Both the position numbers and the translations under genes were made by a program. This document shows positions 1 to 5,727 of a stretch of 5,727 bases of DNA, one piece after another. The stretch comes from an uncultured Treponema sp. (GTDB taxonomy: Bacteria > Spirochaetota > Spirochaetia > Treponematales > Treponemataceae). Each line of letters opens with the position of its first letter. Position 1 is the first letter of the stretch. The stretch is taken from the NCBI GenBank assembly GCA_905373565.1, contig CAJPTT010000169.1, forward strand, positions 1 through 5,727. Reading direction: 5' to 3'. Below the pieces are notes generated by a model. It was given only the letters and a program-made list of their open reading frames with translations, was not told the DNA's origin and ran no database searches.

Positions 1-26
1 GTCAGTTACACTGTAAAAAGACCGAT

Positions 27-63
27 GAACATCTTTAAAAACCGGTCGCTTTTAGAGATGTTC
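27..63 (+). repeat. AT-rich hairpin upstream of the symporter gene
   Basis: Inverted repeat with a 14-bp stem (27-40 pairing with 50-63, one T-G wobble) and a 9-base loop at 41-49. The 3' arm ends 13 bases before the Shine-Dalgarno site of the symporter gene. It resembles a second hairpin just upstream of pyk (1288-1315): both carry TTTTAGAGATG in the 3' arm and its edge, and ACCG in the loop. It could be a dispersed intergenic element, a 5' UTR structure, or the terminator of a gene left of the window. The stem is AU-rich and no T-run follows directly, so a classical terminator is not favoured. Nothing else recognisable lies in 1-76. Confidence 0.6.
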
Positions 64-76
64 GGACACTTTTAAA

Positions 77-82
77 AAGGAG
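77..82 (+). promoter_or_regulatory. Shine-Dalgarno site of the symporter gene
   Basis: AAGGAG lies 6 bases before the GTG at 89. It fixes GTG as the start codon; no ATG in this frame has a comparable site. Confidence 0.85.
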
Positions 83-88
83 TTAATT

Positions 89-1276
89 GTGAGTACAAAA
101 AAATTAGGTCTATTGCCGCGTCTTATTATTGCAATTGTTGCCGGTATTTTAATCGGTAACTTGACGCGCTCCATCCATTTGCCGCTGCCCGTTCAGATTT
201 TGGCAACCTTTAACGGGGTATTCGGCAACTTCCTCAGCTTTATCATCCCGCTGATCATCCTCGGATTTGTTATTCCGGGTATTGCGGATTTGGGAGCCGA
301 TGCAGGAAAATTGCTCGCCATTACCGCGGGTATTGCGTACGGTTCAACACTGCTTGCCGGTACGTTGGCCTTTGTAACCGATTCCATATTCTTCCCGTTC
401 TTTTTAAGTTCTCATGCGGATATTTTCTCCCATGCGAACCCTGAAGATGCGCTGTTGCCCGGTTTATTCGGCATCGATATGCCTCCGCTGATGGGCGTTA
501 TGACTGCGTTAATCTTAAGCTTCGTTCTCGGTATCGGTATTGCGGTAACCCGTTCTGAAACATTAAAGAATGCAGCACGCGAATTTCAGAATATCGTTAC
601 GAAAGTTATCGAAGTTATCATCATCCCGCTGCTGCCGATTCATATTTTAGGCGTATTTACCAACATGACCCATGCAGGACAGGTTGGGCTTATCCTCAAG
701 GTATTCATCAAAGTATTTGCAATCGTTATTGCGCTGCATGTTATTATCATACTTATTCAGTATATCATTGCCTGCATGGTTGCAAAACGGAATCCCTTTA
801 CATCGATTAAGACAATGCTGCCGGCATATGTTACCGCTTTGGGAACGCAGTCTTCTGCGGCGACCATACCGGTTACCCTTGCTTCCGCGAAGAAAATCGG
901 TATTCAGGAAAAAATTGCGGACTTTGTTATTCCGCTCTGCGCAACCATTCACCTTGCAGGAAGTACCATCACCCTTACCAGTTGTGCGATGGCTATCCTC
1001 ATCCTACACGGACAAACGGCAAGCGCCGGCGTTATGCTCCCGTTTATTGCAATCCTGGGAGTGGCAATGGTTGCAGCCCCCGGTATTCCCGGCGGCGCAG
1101 TTATGGCAGCGCTCGGCTTTGTTCAGTCCATTCTCGGCTTTAACGACACAATGAGCTCATTGATTATCGCGCTCTATATTGCACAGGACAGCTTCGGAAC
1201 CGCATGTAACGTAACCGGAGACGGTGCAATCGCTATTTTGGTTGACGCCATTTCAAAAGATAAAAAGAAGGAATAA
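89..1276 (+). CDS. Dicarboxylate/amino acid:cation symporter (DAACS family), probably for a neutral amino acid
   Basis: Inner-membrane secondary transporter of 395 residues with the hydrophobic pattern and hairpin motifs of the GltPh/SstT fold. The GTG start is set by AAGGAG 6 bases upstream. Visible landmarks are the HP1 serine-rich tip TQSSAATIP (253-261), a TM7 motif HLAGS (288-292), an HP2 segment PGIPGGA (331-337), and the TM8 motif D367-x3-T371-x2-N374-x3-D378. In archaeal GltPh, TM7 reads NMDGT and TM8 has an arginine (R397) that binds the substrate side-chain carboxylate. Here the aligned positions are H288, A290 and G370. Loss of the arginine argues against glutamate, aspartate or dicarboxylate transport and for a small neutral amino acid such as serine or threonine, as in SstT. 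Coupling is presumably to Na+, but the site usually called Na3 looks altered. The length is slightly below the family's usual 400-430. The gene ends in TAA, 73 bases before pyk on the same strand. The family is certain; the substrate is inferred. Confidence 0.9.
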   Translation: MSTKKLGLLPRLIIAIVAGILIGNLTRSIHLPLPVQILATFNGVFGNFLSFIIPLIILGFVIPGIADLGADAGKLLAITAGIAYGSTLLAGTLAFVTDSIFFPFFLSSHADIFSHANPEDALLPGLFGIDMPPLMGVMTALILSFVLGIGIAVTRSETLKNAAREFQNIVTKVIEVIIIPLLPIHILGVFTNMTHAGQVGLILKVFIKVFAIVIALHVIIILIQYIIACMVAKRNPFTSIKTMLPAYVTALGTQSSAATIPVTLASAKKIGIQEKIADFVIPLCATIHLAGSTITLTSCAMAILILHGQTASAGVMLPFIAILGVAMVAAPGIPGGAVMAALGFVQSILGFNDTMSSLIIALYIAQDSFGTACNVTGDGAIAILVDAISKDKKKE

Positions 1277-1287
1277 CGATAGGGAAC

Positions 1288-1315
1288 CTCTAAAAATCTA
1301 ACCGAGTTTTTAGAG
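1288..1315 (+). repeat. AT-rich hairpin between the symporter gene and pyk
   Basis: Perfect 9-bp inverted repeat, CTCTAAAAA (1288-1296) and TTTTTAGAG (1307-1315), around a 10-base loop. It ends 24 bases before the pyk Shine-Dalgarno site. It resembles the hairpin at 27-63 in arm sequence and in placement before a gene. The T-run is inside the 3' arm rather than after it, so this is not a canonical intrinsic terminator, and transcription could continue from the symporter gene into pyk. No convincing sigma-70 promoter is visible in 1277-1349. Confidence 0.65.
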
Positions 1316-1339
1316 ATGGCCTATAGACTTTCATTCGAT

Positions 1340-1344
1340 AGGAG
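1340..1344 (+). promoter_or_regulatory. Shine-Dalgarno site of pyk
   Basis: AGGAG lies 5 bases before the ATG at 1350, supporting that start. Translation from it begins directly with the conserved N-terminal segment KIVCTIGPAS of pyruvate kinase. Confidence 0.85.
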
Positions 1345-1349
1345 AAGAT

Positions 1350-2783
1350 ATGAAAAAGACAAAAATTGTCTGTACTATCGGTCCCGCTTCCGACTCGGAA
1401 GAAATACTGCGTGCATTATTTAAGGCAGGACTCAATGTATGCCGTCTTAATTTTTCACACGGTACGCATGAAGAGCATCAGATCCGTATCGACCGTATCA
1501 AGAAGATTCGGCAGGAACTCAACTTGCCAATTGCGATTATGCTGGACACCAAGGGGCCTGAGATACGGCTGAAAAACTTCGGTGAAAATTCCGTGCAGCT
1601 GAGCAAGGGACAGCAATTTACTCTTACCGTGCGCGATGTTGTCGGTGATGAAAAAATATGCAGCGTAACCTATAAGAACCTTGCGCAGGAAGTACAGCCT
1701 AAGAATCGCATCCTTATAGATGACGGCTTAATCGAACTGCGGGTCGAGCGGATCGATAACGGCACCGATATTATCTGTACCGTCATGAGCGACGGCCCCG
1801 TATCGAATCATAAGGGTATCAATATTCCCGGAGCAAAAATCAACCTCCCCTTCTTGAGCGAACAGGATATTTCCGATTTAAAGTTCGGAGCTCAAAACGA
1901 GGTCGATTTTATAGCGACTTCGTTTACCCGCAGCCCTGCCGATGTTTTAACTATCCGTAAGGTTTTGGAGGAAGAGAACGGGAATAACATCCATATTATT
2001 GCGAAAATTGAGAACCAAGAAGGCGTCGATGCCATCGACAAGATACTTGAGGTTGCCGACGGCATCATGGTTGCTCGCGGGGATTTAGGTATCGAAATTC
2101 CGCCGGAAGAAATTCCGCTTGTGCAAAAGATGATTATCCGTAAAACGTTGCGGGCAAGCAAACCGGCAATCACGGCAACCCAAATGCTTGAGTCGATGAC
2201 ACATAATCCGCGGCCGACGCGGGCGGAGGTTACCGATGTTGCAAACGCCATCTTTGACGGAACAAGCGCCATTATGCTTTCCGGCGAAACGGCGGCTGGA
2301 AAATATCCGGTAGAAACCGTTAAGATGATGCACCGTATCGCCGTTACAACCGAAAATTCATTGAACTACGACAAGATTATGGGTGCGGTTGCGCGAGAGC
2401 ATTCTTTGACCATTACGAATGCCATCGCACACGCGACCTGTTCTATGGCGTTGGAAATGAATGCACAGGTTATCGTTACCGCGACCTCTTCGGGAGAAAC
2501 GCCGCGGGCGCTTTCAAAATACAAGCCTAAAGTGCCGATTGTTGCCGTAACGCCTTCCGAAGCGACGGCGCGGCGGCTGTCGCTTAACTGGGGTGTCTAC
2601 CCGATTGTAACGTCCTATTTTAAATCAACCGACGAAATGTTCGAGCAGTGCATCAACGTTGCAAAAGAGAATGGGTTTGTACAAGAGGGCGAACTCGCCG
2701 TACTGACCGCGGGAGTTCCAATCGGACTTGTCGGTTCGACAAACTTGTTGAAGGTTGAAACCGTCGGAAAGATCCTGCTGTAG
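1350..2783 (+). CDS. pyk: Pyruvate kinase, catalytic core (ended by an in-frame TAG)
   Basis: Cytosolic glycolytic enzyme that transfers phosphate from phosphoenolpyruvate to ADP, giving pyruvate and ATP. The 477 residues cover the whole core. KIVCTIGPAS is at 5-14. The substrate loop CRLNFSHG (31-38) has R32, N34 and S36. DTKGPEIR is at 66-73. The B domain follows, with IDDGLIEL at 123-130. The catalytic lysine K219 sits in AKIEN, with metal ligands E221 and D245 (ARGDLG). ATQMLESM (276-283) contains T277, and SGETAAGKYP is at 311-320. The C domain (about 340-477) has SSGETPRAL (380-388). E71 corresponds to the glutamate (E117 in rabbit muscle enzyme) associated with K+-dependent activity. 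Core length matches short bacterial enzymes such as E. coli PykF (470), so the product may be active. The frame continues past the TAG for 108 codons encoding the extra C-terminal domain of long Bacillus-type enzymes (about 586 residues), so the gene is probably truncated by a nonsense change or a sequence error. The effector site is not predictable from sequence alone. Confidence 0.95.
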   Translation: MKKTKIVCTIGPASDSEEILRALFKAGLNVCRLNFSHGTHEEHQIRIDRIKKIRQELNLPIAIMLDTKGPEIRLKNFGENSVQLSKGQQFTLTVRDVVGDEKICSVTYKNLAQEVQPKNRILIDDGLIELRVERIDNGTDIICTVMSDGPVSNHKGINIPGAKINLPFLSEQDISDLKFGAQNEVDFIATSFTRSPADVLTIRKVLEEENGNNIHIIAKIENQEGVDAIDKILEVADGIMVARGDLGIEIPPEEIPLVQKMIIRKTLRASKPAITATQMLESMTHNPRPTRAEVTDVANAIFDGTSAIMLSGETAAGKYPVETVKMMHRIAVTTENSLNYDKIMGAVAREHSLTITNAIAHATCSMALEMNAQVIVTATSSGETPRALSKYKPKVPIVAVTPSEATARRLSLNWGVYPIVTSYFKSTDEMFEQCINVAKENGFVQEGELAVLTAGVPIGLVGSTNLLKVETVGKILL

Positions 2784-3110
2784 GGTAAGGGCACCGGCGT
2801 TGAAGCGGTTGTAACAGGGCGAGTAAAGGTTATCCGTACCGAACAAGATTTGCTGACCGATTTTGCAGACGGAGACATTATCGTAACCCAAGCAACCAAC
2901 GATTTGATGAATTCCTTTATCGAGCGCGCCGGCGCCGTCATTACCGAAAACGGAAACTTGAGCGGACATGCAGCCCTGATGGGAATGAACCTTTCGAAGC
3001 CGACTATCGTAGGAGCTTCCGAGGCAACAAGCATATTAACGACAGGTGATATTATCACGTTGAACGGAAAAACCGGCGTCGTGATAAAAGGAAGCGCAGC
3101 GCTTTATTAA
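2784..3110 (+). pseudogene. pyk: Detached C-terminal PEP-utilizer (phosphohistidine swivel-like) domain of pyruvate kinase
   Basis: This stretch is in the same frame as pyk, directly after its TAG (codon 478 of 587), and ends at TAA 3108-3110. It encodes 108 residues, beginning GKGTGVEAVVTGRV, with the mobile-domain pattern known from PPDK, PEP synthase and the C-terminal extension of Bacillus-type pyruvate kinases. Recognisable parts are DGDIIVTQ, AGAVITENGNLSGHAA with a histidine at codon 540 (2967-2969), KPTIVGASEATSIL and GDIITLNGKTGVVIKGSA. In Bacillus-type enzymes this domain packs on the core and influences stability and allostery. The first in-frame start-like codon is a TTG at 2850 without a Shine-Dalgarno site, so independent translation is unlikely. 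It would be made only by readthrough, or if the TAG is not real. The undamaged frame and domain pattern suggest the interruption is recent. The domain call is secure; its expression is unknown. Confidence 0.8.
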
Positions 3111-3120
3111 GTTAGCTCCC

Positions 3121-3166
3121 GAACATCAGAATACGGCGGCTATCTACTGCTGCCGGTGTTCTTTTT
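3121..3166 (+). terminator. Intrinsic terminator of pyk
   Basis: Two-part stem: GAACA (3121-3125) pairs with TGTTC (3157-3161), and inside it CGGCGGC (3134-3140) pairs with GCTGCCG (3149-3155) with one G-T wobble. TTTTT follows at 3162-3166. It begins 10 bases after the TAA of the pyk C-terminal segment, not after the internal TAG. The transcription unit therefore still spans the full-length frame. Confidence 0.7.
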
Positions 3167-3174
3167 CGGTACTT

Positions 3175-3210
3175 AAAATGCGCAGGGCAAATTTCCGTCT
3201 TGCGCATTTT
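3175..3210. terminator. Symmetrical hairpin, probable bidirectional terminator
   Basis: AAAATGCGCA (3175-3184) pairs perfectly with TGCGCATTTT (3201-3210). Four more pairs inside (3185-3188 with 3197-3200, two of them G-T wobbles) give a stem of about 14 bp with an 8-base loop. T-runs occur on both strands: TTTTT at 3207-3211 on +, and TTTT opposite 3175-3178 on minus. It lies between convergent genes and would terminate the minus-strand gene ending at 3262, and act as a backup for pyk. Confidence 0.7.
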
Positions 3211-3261
3211 TCTCTTCCGCAGGCAACACGACTATTGTAGCTATAGGGAAATGCAAGCCCG

Positions 3262-3843
3262 TTACTGCAATGCTTTAAGGTACCGCAATATTTTCTGCGG
3301 GTTTGCTTGGGCTCGTTTTCGCAGCCGCTCAAAAGCCTCTTTTGTTTCGGTTGCGGAACCGCTGAGTAATAAAGCATTCCGATCCCACAGGAACCAAAGA
3401 TAATGCATTTCAGGATGGATGTACAGCTGCTTACGTTCCAACTCGGCCTGTAGATCACCGGCGAGTTCAAGATGATTGGCATCTCCCGACAGCCAAAACA
3501 ATCCCGCATCGCAAAAACAAATCACAACCCGCCGGAAGCCGCGGGCAGCCGCATCATCGTTTACAAAGTCTTTTACAATAAGCTGAATTGCTCCAAGAGA
3601 TAAATCATACCCTTCCAAGCGCAGCATTTTTCTCAATGCGGTAATTTCTTCCCGTACCGATGCGCGCACCGCGTCATTCTTTCCTGTTTGTAACCGTTTA
3701 CGCCATACCGCAAACTGTTGTTCATAGTTTCGCTGCAAAGGAGTCGACGCAAGGAAATGCTCCGTTTCGGAAAGCAATTTCCAATCGGATTGAAAGCTAT
3801 CCCGGAGGTTATTAAAAAGTCTTGTTGTAAGTTTTTCCGGCAT
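3262..3843 (-). CDS. Uncharacterised protein with an internal strand-turn-strand-helix repeat
   Basis: I do not recognise this family. From the ATG at 3843 it encodes 193 residues beginning MPEKLTTRLF, with no signal peptide and no membrane segment, so it is probably cytosolic. The N-terminal two-fifths (about 1-78) is charged and probably helical. The C-terminal half holds two similar units: D112-x2-LFWLSG-x-A122 and D154-x2-ALLLSG-x-A164. Each is preceded by a hydrophobic strand (VVICFC, YLWFLW) and followed by a charged helix. The protein ends in a basic helix. A longer reading from a GTG at 3897 would overlap the divergent phosphoesterase gene by 30 bases and has no ribosome site, so the ATG is preferred. 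The only Shine-Dalgarno-like site, AAGAGGA (complement of 3858-3864), is 14 bases from this ATG, which is too far for a usual site. The start is therefore less certain than the gene. It converges on pyk, with hairpins in between. Confidence 0.75.
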   Translation of the reverse strand: MPEKLTTRLFNNLRDSFQSDWKLLSETEHFLASTPLQRNYEQQFAVWRKRLQTGKNDAVRASVREEITALRKMLRLEGYDLSLGAIQLIVKDFVNDDAAARGFRRVVICFCDAGLFWLSGDANHLELAGDLQAELERKQLYIHPEMHYLWFLWDRNALLLSGSATETKEAFERLRKRAQANPQKILRYLKALQ

Positions 3844-3853
3844 ACGATATGAT
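3825..3853 (+). promoter_or_regulatory. Sigma-70 type promoter of the metallophosphoesterase gene
   Basis: TTGTAA (3825-3830) and TATGAT (3848-3853) are separated by 17 bases, the ideal spacing. A transcript would start near 3860, only about 8 bases before the ATG at 3868. This agrees with the absence of a Shine-Dalgarno site there and implies a nearly leaderless mRNA. The promoter overlaps the first codons of the divergent minus-strand gene. Confidence 0.55.
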
Positions 3854-3867
3854 AAAATCCTCTTACT

Positions 3868-4638
3868 ATGAAAATATTGGTAACGGCAGACATTCACGCA
3901 AATCTGGAAGCACTAACCGCTGTGCTGGAATCCGCAAAAGGGCAGTACGACGGCTTTATCTCGCTTGGCGATATGGTTGGCTACGGCCCTGATCCCGAAT
4001 CCTGTGTTCAGTGCCTAAAAGAATTGAAAAAGCATACTCGTCCCTGCATCCTTCTTGCCGGCAATCACGAGGCGGGATTACTAAAGCGGCTCTCGAACAG
4101 CTGGTTCAGTGAAAATGCCCGCCGTTCATTGAAAAACACCGCGCCGCTTATTTCGTGGAAAACGCGATTCTTTCTGGCAGGCTTGCATCCTCTCTTCTTT
4201 TTATCCGAAAAAACGCTGCTTGTACATGGGTCGCCGCTGGAACCTCTTACCGAATACCTGCAGGGAGGGCAAGAAACAGCAATATCGCTCCGGTACTTAT
4301 GTGCGGAAGGTTTTAAACTCTGCTTTTGCGGCCACACCCATCAAGCCGCTTTCTACTATGCCGACAGGGGAGAACACGGCGCCTTATACCCGGAACCGGA
4401 ACAAACGATCACGCTTGATAAGGATTGCTGCATCGTCAATCCGGGCAGCATAGGCTTTCCACGCATACTCGACGCAACGGCAGACAGGAAGACAGAGCTT
4501 GCCGATAAAGCATATTTTCCCGCATATTTCGCACTGTGGGATACTAAGGTTCACTCAGTTACCTTCAAAGCAGCGCATTACGATGCTCGCCTTACCAATG
4601 AAAAGATAAAACAACGGCTGGGAACGGCTCTATTGTAG
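3868..4638 (+). CDS. Calcineurin-like metallophosphoesterase (YfcE/MJ0936-like)
   Basis: Cytosolic dinuclear metal-dependent phosphoesterase of 256 residues. All metal-binding motifs are present in order: D8-x-H10 (ADIHAN), G34-D35 followed by GYGPDP (38-43), GNHE (65-68), VHG (119-121) and GHTH (155-158). NPGSIGFPR (191-199) follows, and is typical of the small YfcE/MJ0936 subgroup. That subgroup hydrolyses phosphodiesters and, in some bacteria, cyclic or other nucleotides in vitro; the natural substrate cannot be told from sequence. No signal peptide or membrane segment is visible. The ATG at 3868 opens directly on the conserved first strand (MKILVTADIH), so the start is firm although no Shine-Dalgarno site precedes it; a promoter 8-15 bases upstream suggests a leaderless message. 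It is divergent from the unknown gene at 3262-3843. It ends in TAG, with a second in-frame TAG three codons later (4645-4647). Confidence 0.92.
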   Translation: MKILVTADIHANLEALTAVLESAKGQYDGFISLGDMVGYGPDPESCVQCLKELKKHTRPCILLAGNHEAGLLKRLSNSWFSENARRSLKNTAPLISWKTRFFLAGLHPLFFLSEKTLLVHGSPLEPLTEYLQGGQETAISLRYLCAEGFKLCFCGHTHQAAFYYADRGEHGALYPEPEQTITLDKDCCIVNPGSIGFPRILDATADRKTELADKAYFPAYFALWDTKVHSVTFKAAHYDARLTNEKIKQRLGTALL

Positions 4639-4665
4639 TTTTTGTAGATGCGCCGTATATTCTTG

Positions 4666-4687
4666 AAAAAAGCCTTTTGGCCGGTTT
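4666..4687 (-). terminator. Possible weak terminator of the ABC exporter gene
   Basis: On the minus strand GCC and GGC flank an AAAA loop and are followed by six T. Outer AAA-TTT pairing is possible across a 3-base bulge. It lies about 100 bases after the stop codon of the ABC gene. The stem is short, so this is only a candidate. The rest of 4639-4785 is AT-rich and shows no gene or other structure I can support. Confidence 0.25.
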
Positions 4688-4785
4688 CCCCTTGTAAACT
4701 GATACGGAACAAAAAATCACATCTTTCTACTATACTATTTTTTAACAGAAGCGAAAACAAAAGTCGCATTTATTGCCGCCCATTC

Positions 4786-5727
4786 CTAATGTTCTCTCCG
4801 ATCAATCTTCCACCCGATTGCTTCTTCGCGGATGCCGACGAATCTCCGGTATAGTCCATCCTGTTTCATAAGTTCGGCATGAGTACCCCGTTGCACAATG
4901 CGTCCTTCATCAAGCACAATAATCTGATCCGCTTTGCGTACCGTATTTAAACGATGCGCAATCATCAAGAGTGTTTTGTTTTTTGTCAGCTCCTCGATAG
5001 CTGTTTGCAACTCGTGTTCATTTTCAGGATCGACACTGGCAGTCGCTTCGTCCAAAATAACAACAGGCGCATCTTTGAGAATTGCCCGCGCGATGGAGAT
5101 ACGCTGCTTTTCTCCCCCCGACAGTGTTGCGCCGTTTTCGCCGATCTTAGTTTGATACCCGTCCGGCAGTGCAGAGATAAAATCATGACAGCAGGCTTTT
5201 TTTGCTGCGGCAATCACTTCGTCCATCGTTGCATCCGGCTTACCGAAACGGATATTGTTTTCTATCGTGTCTTCAAATAGGTATACGTGCTGAAACACGA
5301 TGGAAAAATTTTTCAAAAGACTGTCGCATGTATAATCTTTAACATTGATACCGCCGAGTAAAATTTCACCCTGACTGACGTCCCAAAAACGTGCAATTAA
5401 ATTACACAGTGTTGTTTTTCCCGAACCGGACGGTCCGACAATCGCGCAGCTTGTTTTTTGCGGCACCGTAAAATCGACATTCCGTATCACTTCTTTTATA
5501 TCATTCCTATCGTAAGAAAAAGAAATATTCCGAACCGTAATGTCATAATTATTCGGAATATGCTCCGTACCGTTCTCATCCAGCAGCGGCATATCCGATA
5601 TTTCTTCCAACCGGTCAAGGGAGGCATCAACCACCCGTGCAACAGCGGCCGTACTTCCGGCAAGTTCCACCGTTGCATAAATCATAAAACTTGCGACAGT
5701 CAGCAACAAACACTTTTCCGGTGTTAT
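4786..5727 (-). CDS. ABC exporter, ATP-binding/permease fusion protein (C-terminal part)
   Basis: Partial gene: the frame is open to the right edge of the window, and 313 residues are visible from the end of the membrane domain to the C-terminus. Numbering from the first visible codon, residues 1-25 are the last transmembrane helix region, a linker follows, and the nucleotide-binding domain starts near 60. Y72 (FSY) is the A-loop aromatic residue. Walker A GPSGSGKTT is at 98-106, the Q-loop glutamine at 146, the signature LSGGE at 202-206, Walker B VVILDE at 222-227, and the H-loop histidine at 258 (AHR). All catalytic residues are present, so the ATPase should be active. The layout is that of bacterial half-size exporters (MsbA/IrtB-like) that work as homo- or heterodimers in the inner membrane. 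Such genes often occur in pairs, so a partner could lie beyond the window. The cargo is not predictable. A TTG at 5709 can be read as a start but lies inside the membrane domain and is not the true start. The gene ends in TAG. Confidence 0.93.
   Translation of the reverse strand: MTPEKCLLLTVASFMIYATVELAGSTAAVARVVDASLDRLEEISDMPLLDENGTEHIPNNYDITVRNISFSYDRNDIKEVIRNVDFTVPQKTSCAIVGPSGSGKTTLCNLIARFWDVSQGEILLGGINVKDYTCDSLLKNFSIVFQHVYLFEDTIENNIRFGKPDATMDEVIAAAKKACCHDFISALPDGYQTKIGENGATLSGGEKQRISIARAILKDAPVVILDEATASVDPENEHELQTAIEELTKNKTLLMIAHRLNTVRKADQIIVLDEGRIVQRGTHAELMKQDGLYRRFVGIREEAIGWKIDRREH

Noticed and set aside
672..1154. Open frame of 160 codons overlapping the symporter gene
   Set aside because: It lies in another frame of a clearly coding transporter gene, and its arginine/leucine-rich product shows no family pattern.
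1277..1349. Sigma-70 promoter for pyk using TATAGA at 1322-1327
   Set aside because: No acceptable -35 hexamer lies 16-18 bases upstream; the region is occupied by the hairpin.
1892..2333. Minus-strand open frames opposite pyk (also 2615-3058)
   Set aside because: These are antisense shadows of the conserved pyruvate kinase frame with no ribosome sites or recognisable motifs.
2781..2783. TAG as pyrrolysine or a general reassigned sense codon
   Set aside because: Two other genes in the window end in TAG at natural family lengths, and the phosphoesterase has a second TAG three codons later. No pyl gene is visible. Site-specific readthrough remains possible and is treated as a finding.
2781..2850. 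Frameshift as the cause of the pyk split
   Set aside because: The downstream segment is in the same frame as the core (2784 minus 1350 is a multiple of 3) and domain similarity resumes immediately after the TAG.
2850..3110. A separate small gene starting at the TTG at 2850
   Set aside because: There is no Shine-Dalgarno site, and the mobile-domain sequence starts earlier, right after the TAG, so this start would cut into the domain.
3844..3897. Longer N-terminus for the minus-strand unknown gene from a GTG at 3897
   Set aside because: It would overlap the start of the phosphoesterase gene, has no ribosome site, and adds 18 residues with no visible conservation pattern.

Overview
The window holds five protein-coding loci of a bacterial chromosome and no obvious mobile element, CRISPR array or RNA gene. 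Gene content, moderate GC and AT-rich intergenic hairpins with CTCTAAAAA-type arms fit a host-associated spirochaete of the Treponema type. This rests on family resemblance recalled from memory, not a search, and a Firmicute is the main alternative.

Left part (1-3110, + strand): a sodium-coupled DAACS-family amino-acid symporter (89-1276) is followed after 73 bases by pyruvate kinase (pyk, from 1350). Each gene is preceded by an AT-rich hairpin ending 13-24 bases before a strong Shine-Dalgarno site. The pyk reading frame meets an in-frame TAG at 2781-2783. It then continues in the same frame, without further disruption, to a TAA at 3108-3110. The first part is a complete A/B/C-domain pyruvate kinase core (477 residues). 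The remainder encodes the C-terminal phosphohistidine swivel-like (PEP-utilizer mobile) domain found on long pyruvate kinases of the Bacillus type. The locus therefore looks like a 586-codon pyruvate kinase split by a single nonsense codon.

Middle (3111-3261): two hairpins, one a + strand terminator with a T-tract and one a long symmetrical hairpin, separate pyk from a convergent minus-strand gene.

Right part (3262-5727): an unrecognised 193-residue protein (minus strand, 3262-3843) is divergent from a calcineurin-like metallophosphoesterase of the YfcE/MJ0936 type (+, 3868-4638). Only 24 bases separate their start codons. A good sigma-70 promoter for the phosphoesterase lies inside the 5' end of the opposite gene and predicts an almost leaderless message. 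After a 147-base gap comes the C-terminal part of an ABC exporter (permease-ATPase fusion) on the minus strand, whose start lies outside the window.

Functionally, the symporter and pyk may tie amino-acid uptake to glycolytic ATP supply, but nothing here shows more than adjacency. The most notable observation is the amber codon between the pyruvate kinase core and its regulatory mobile domain.
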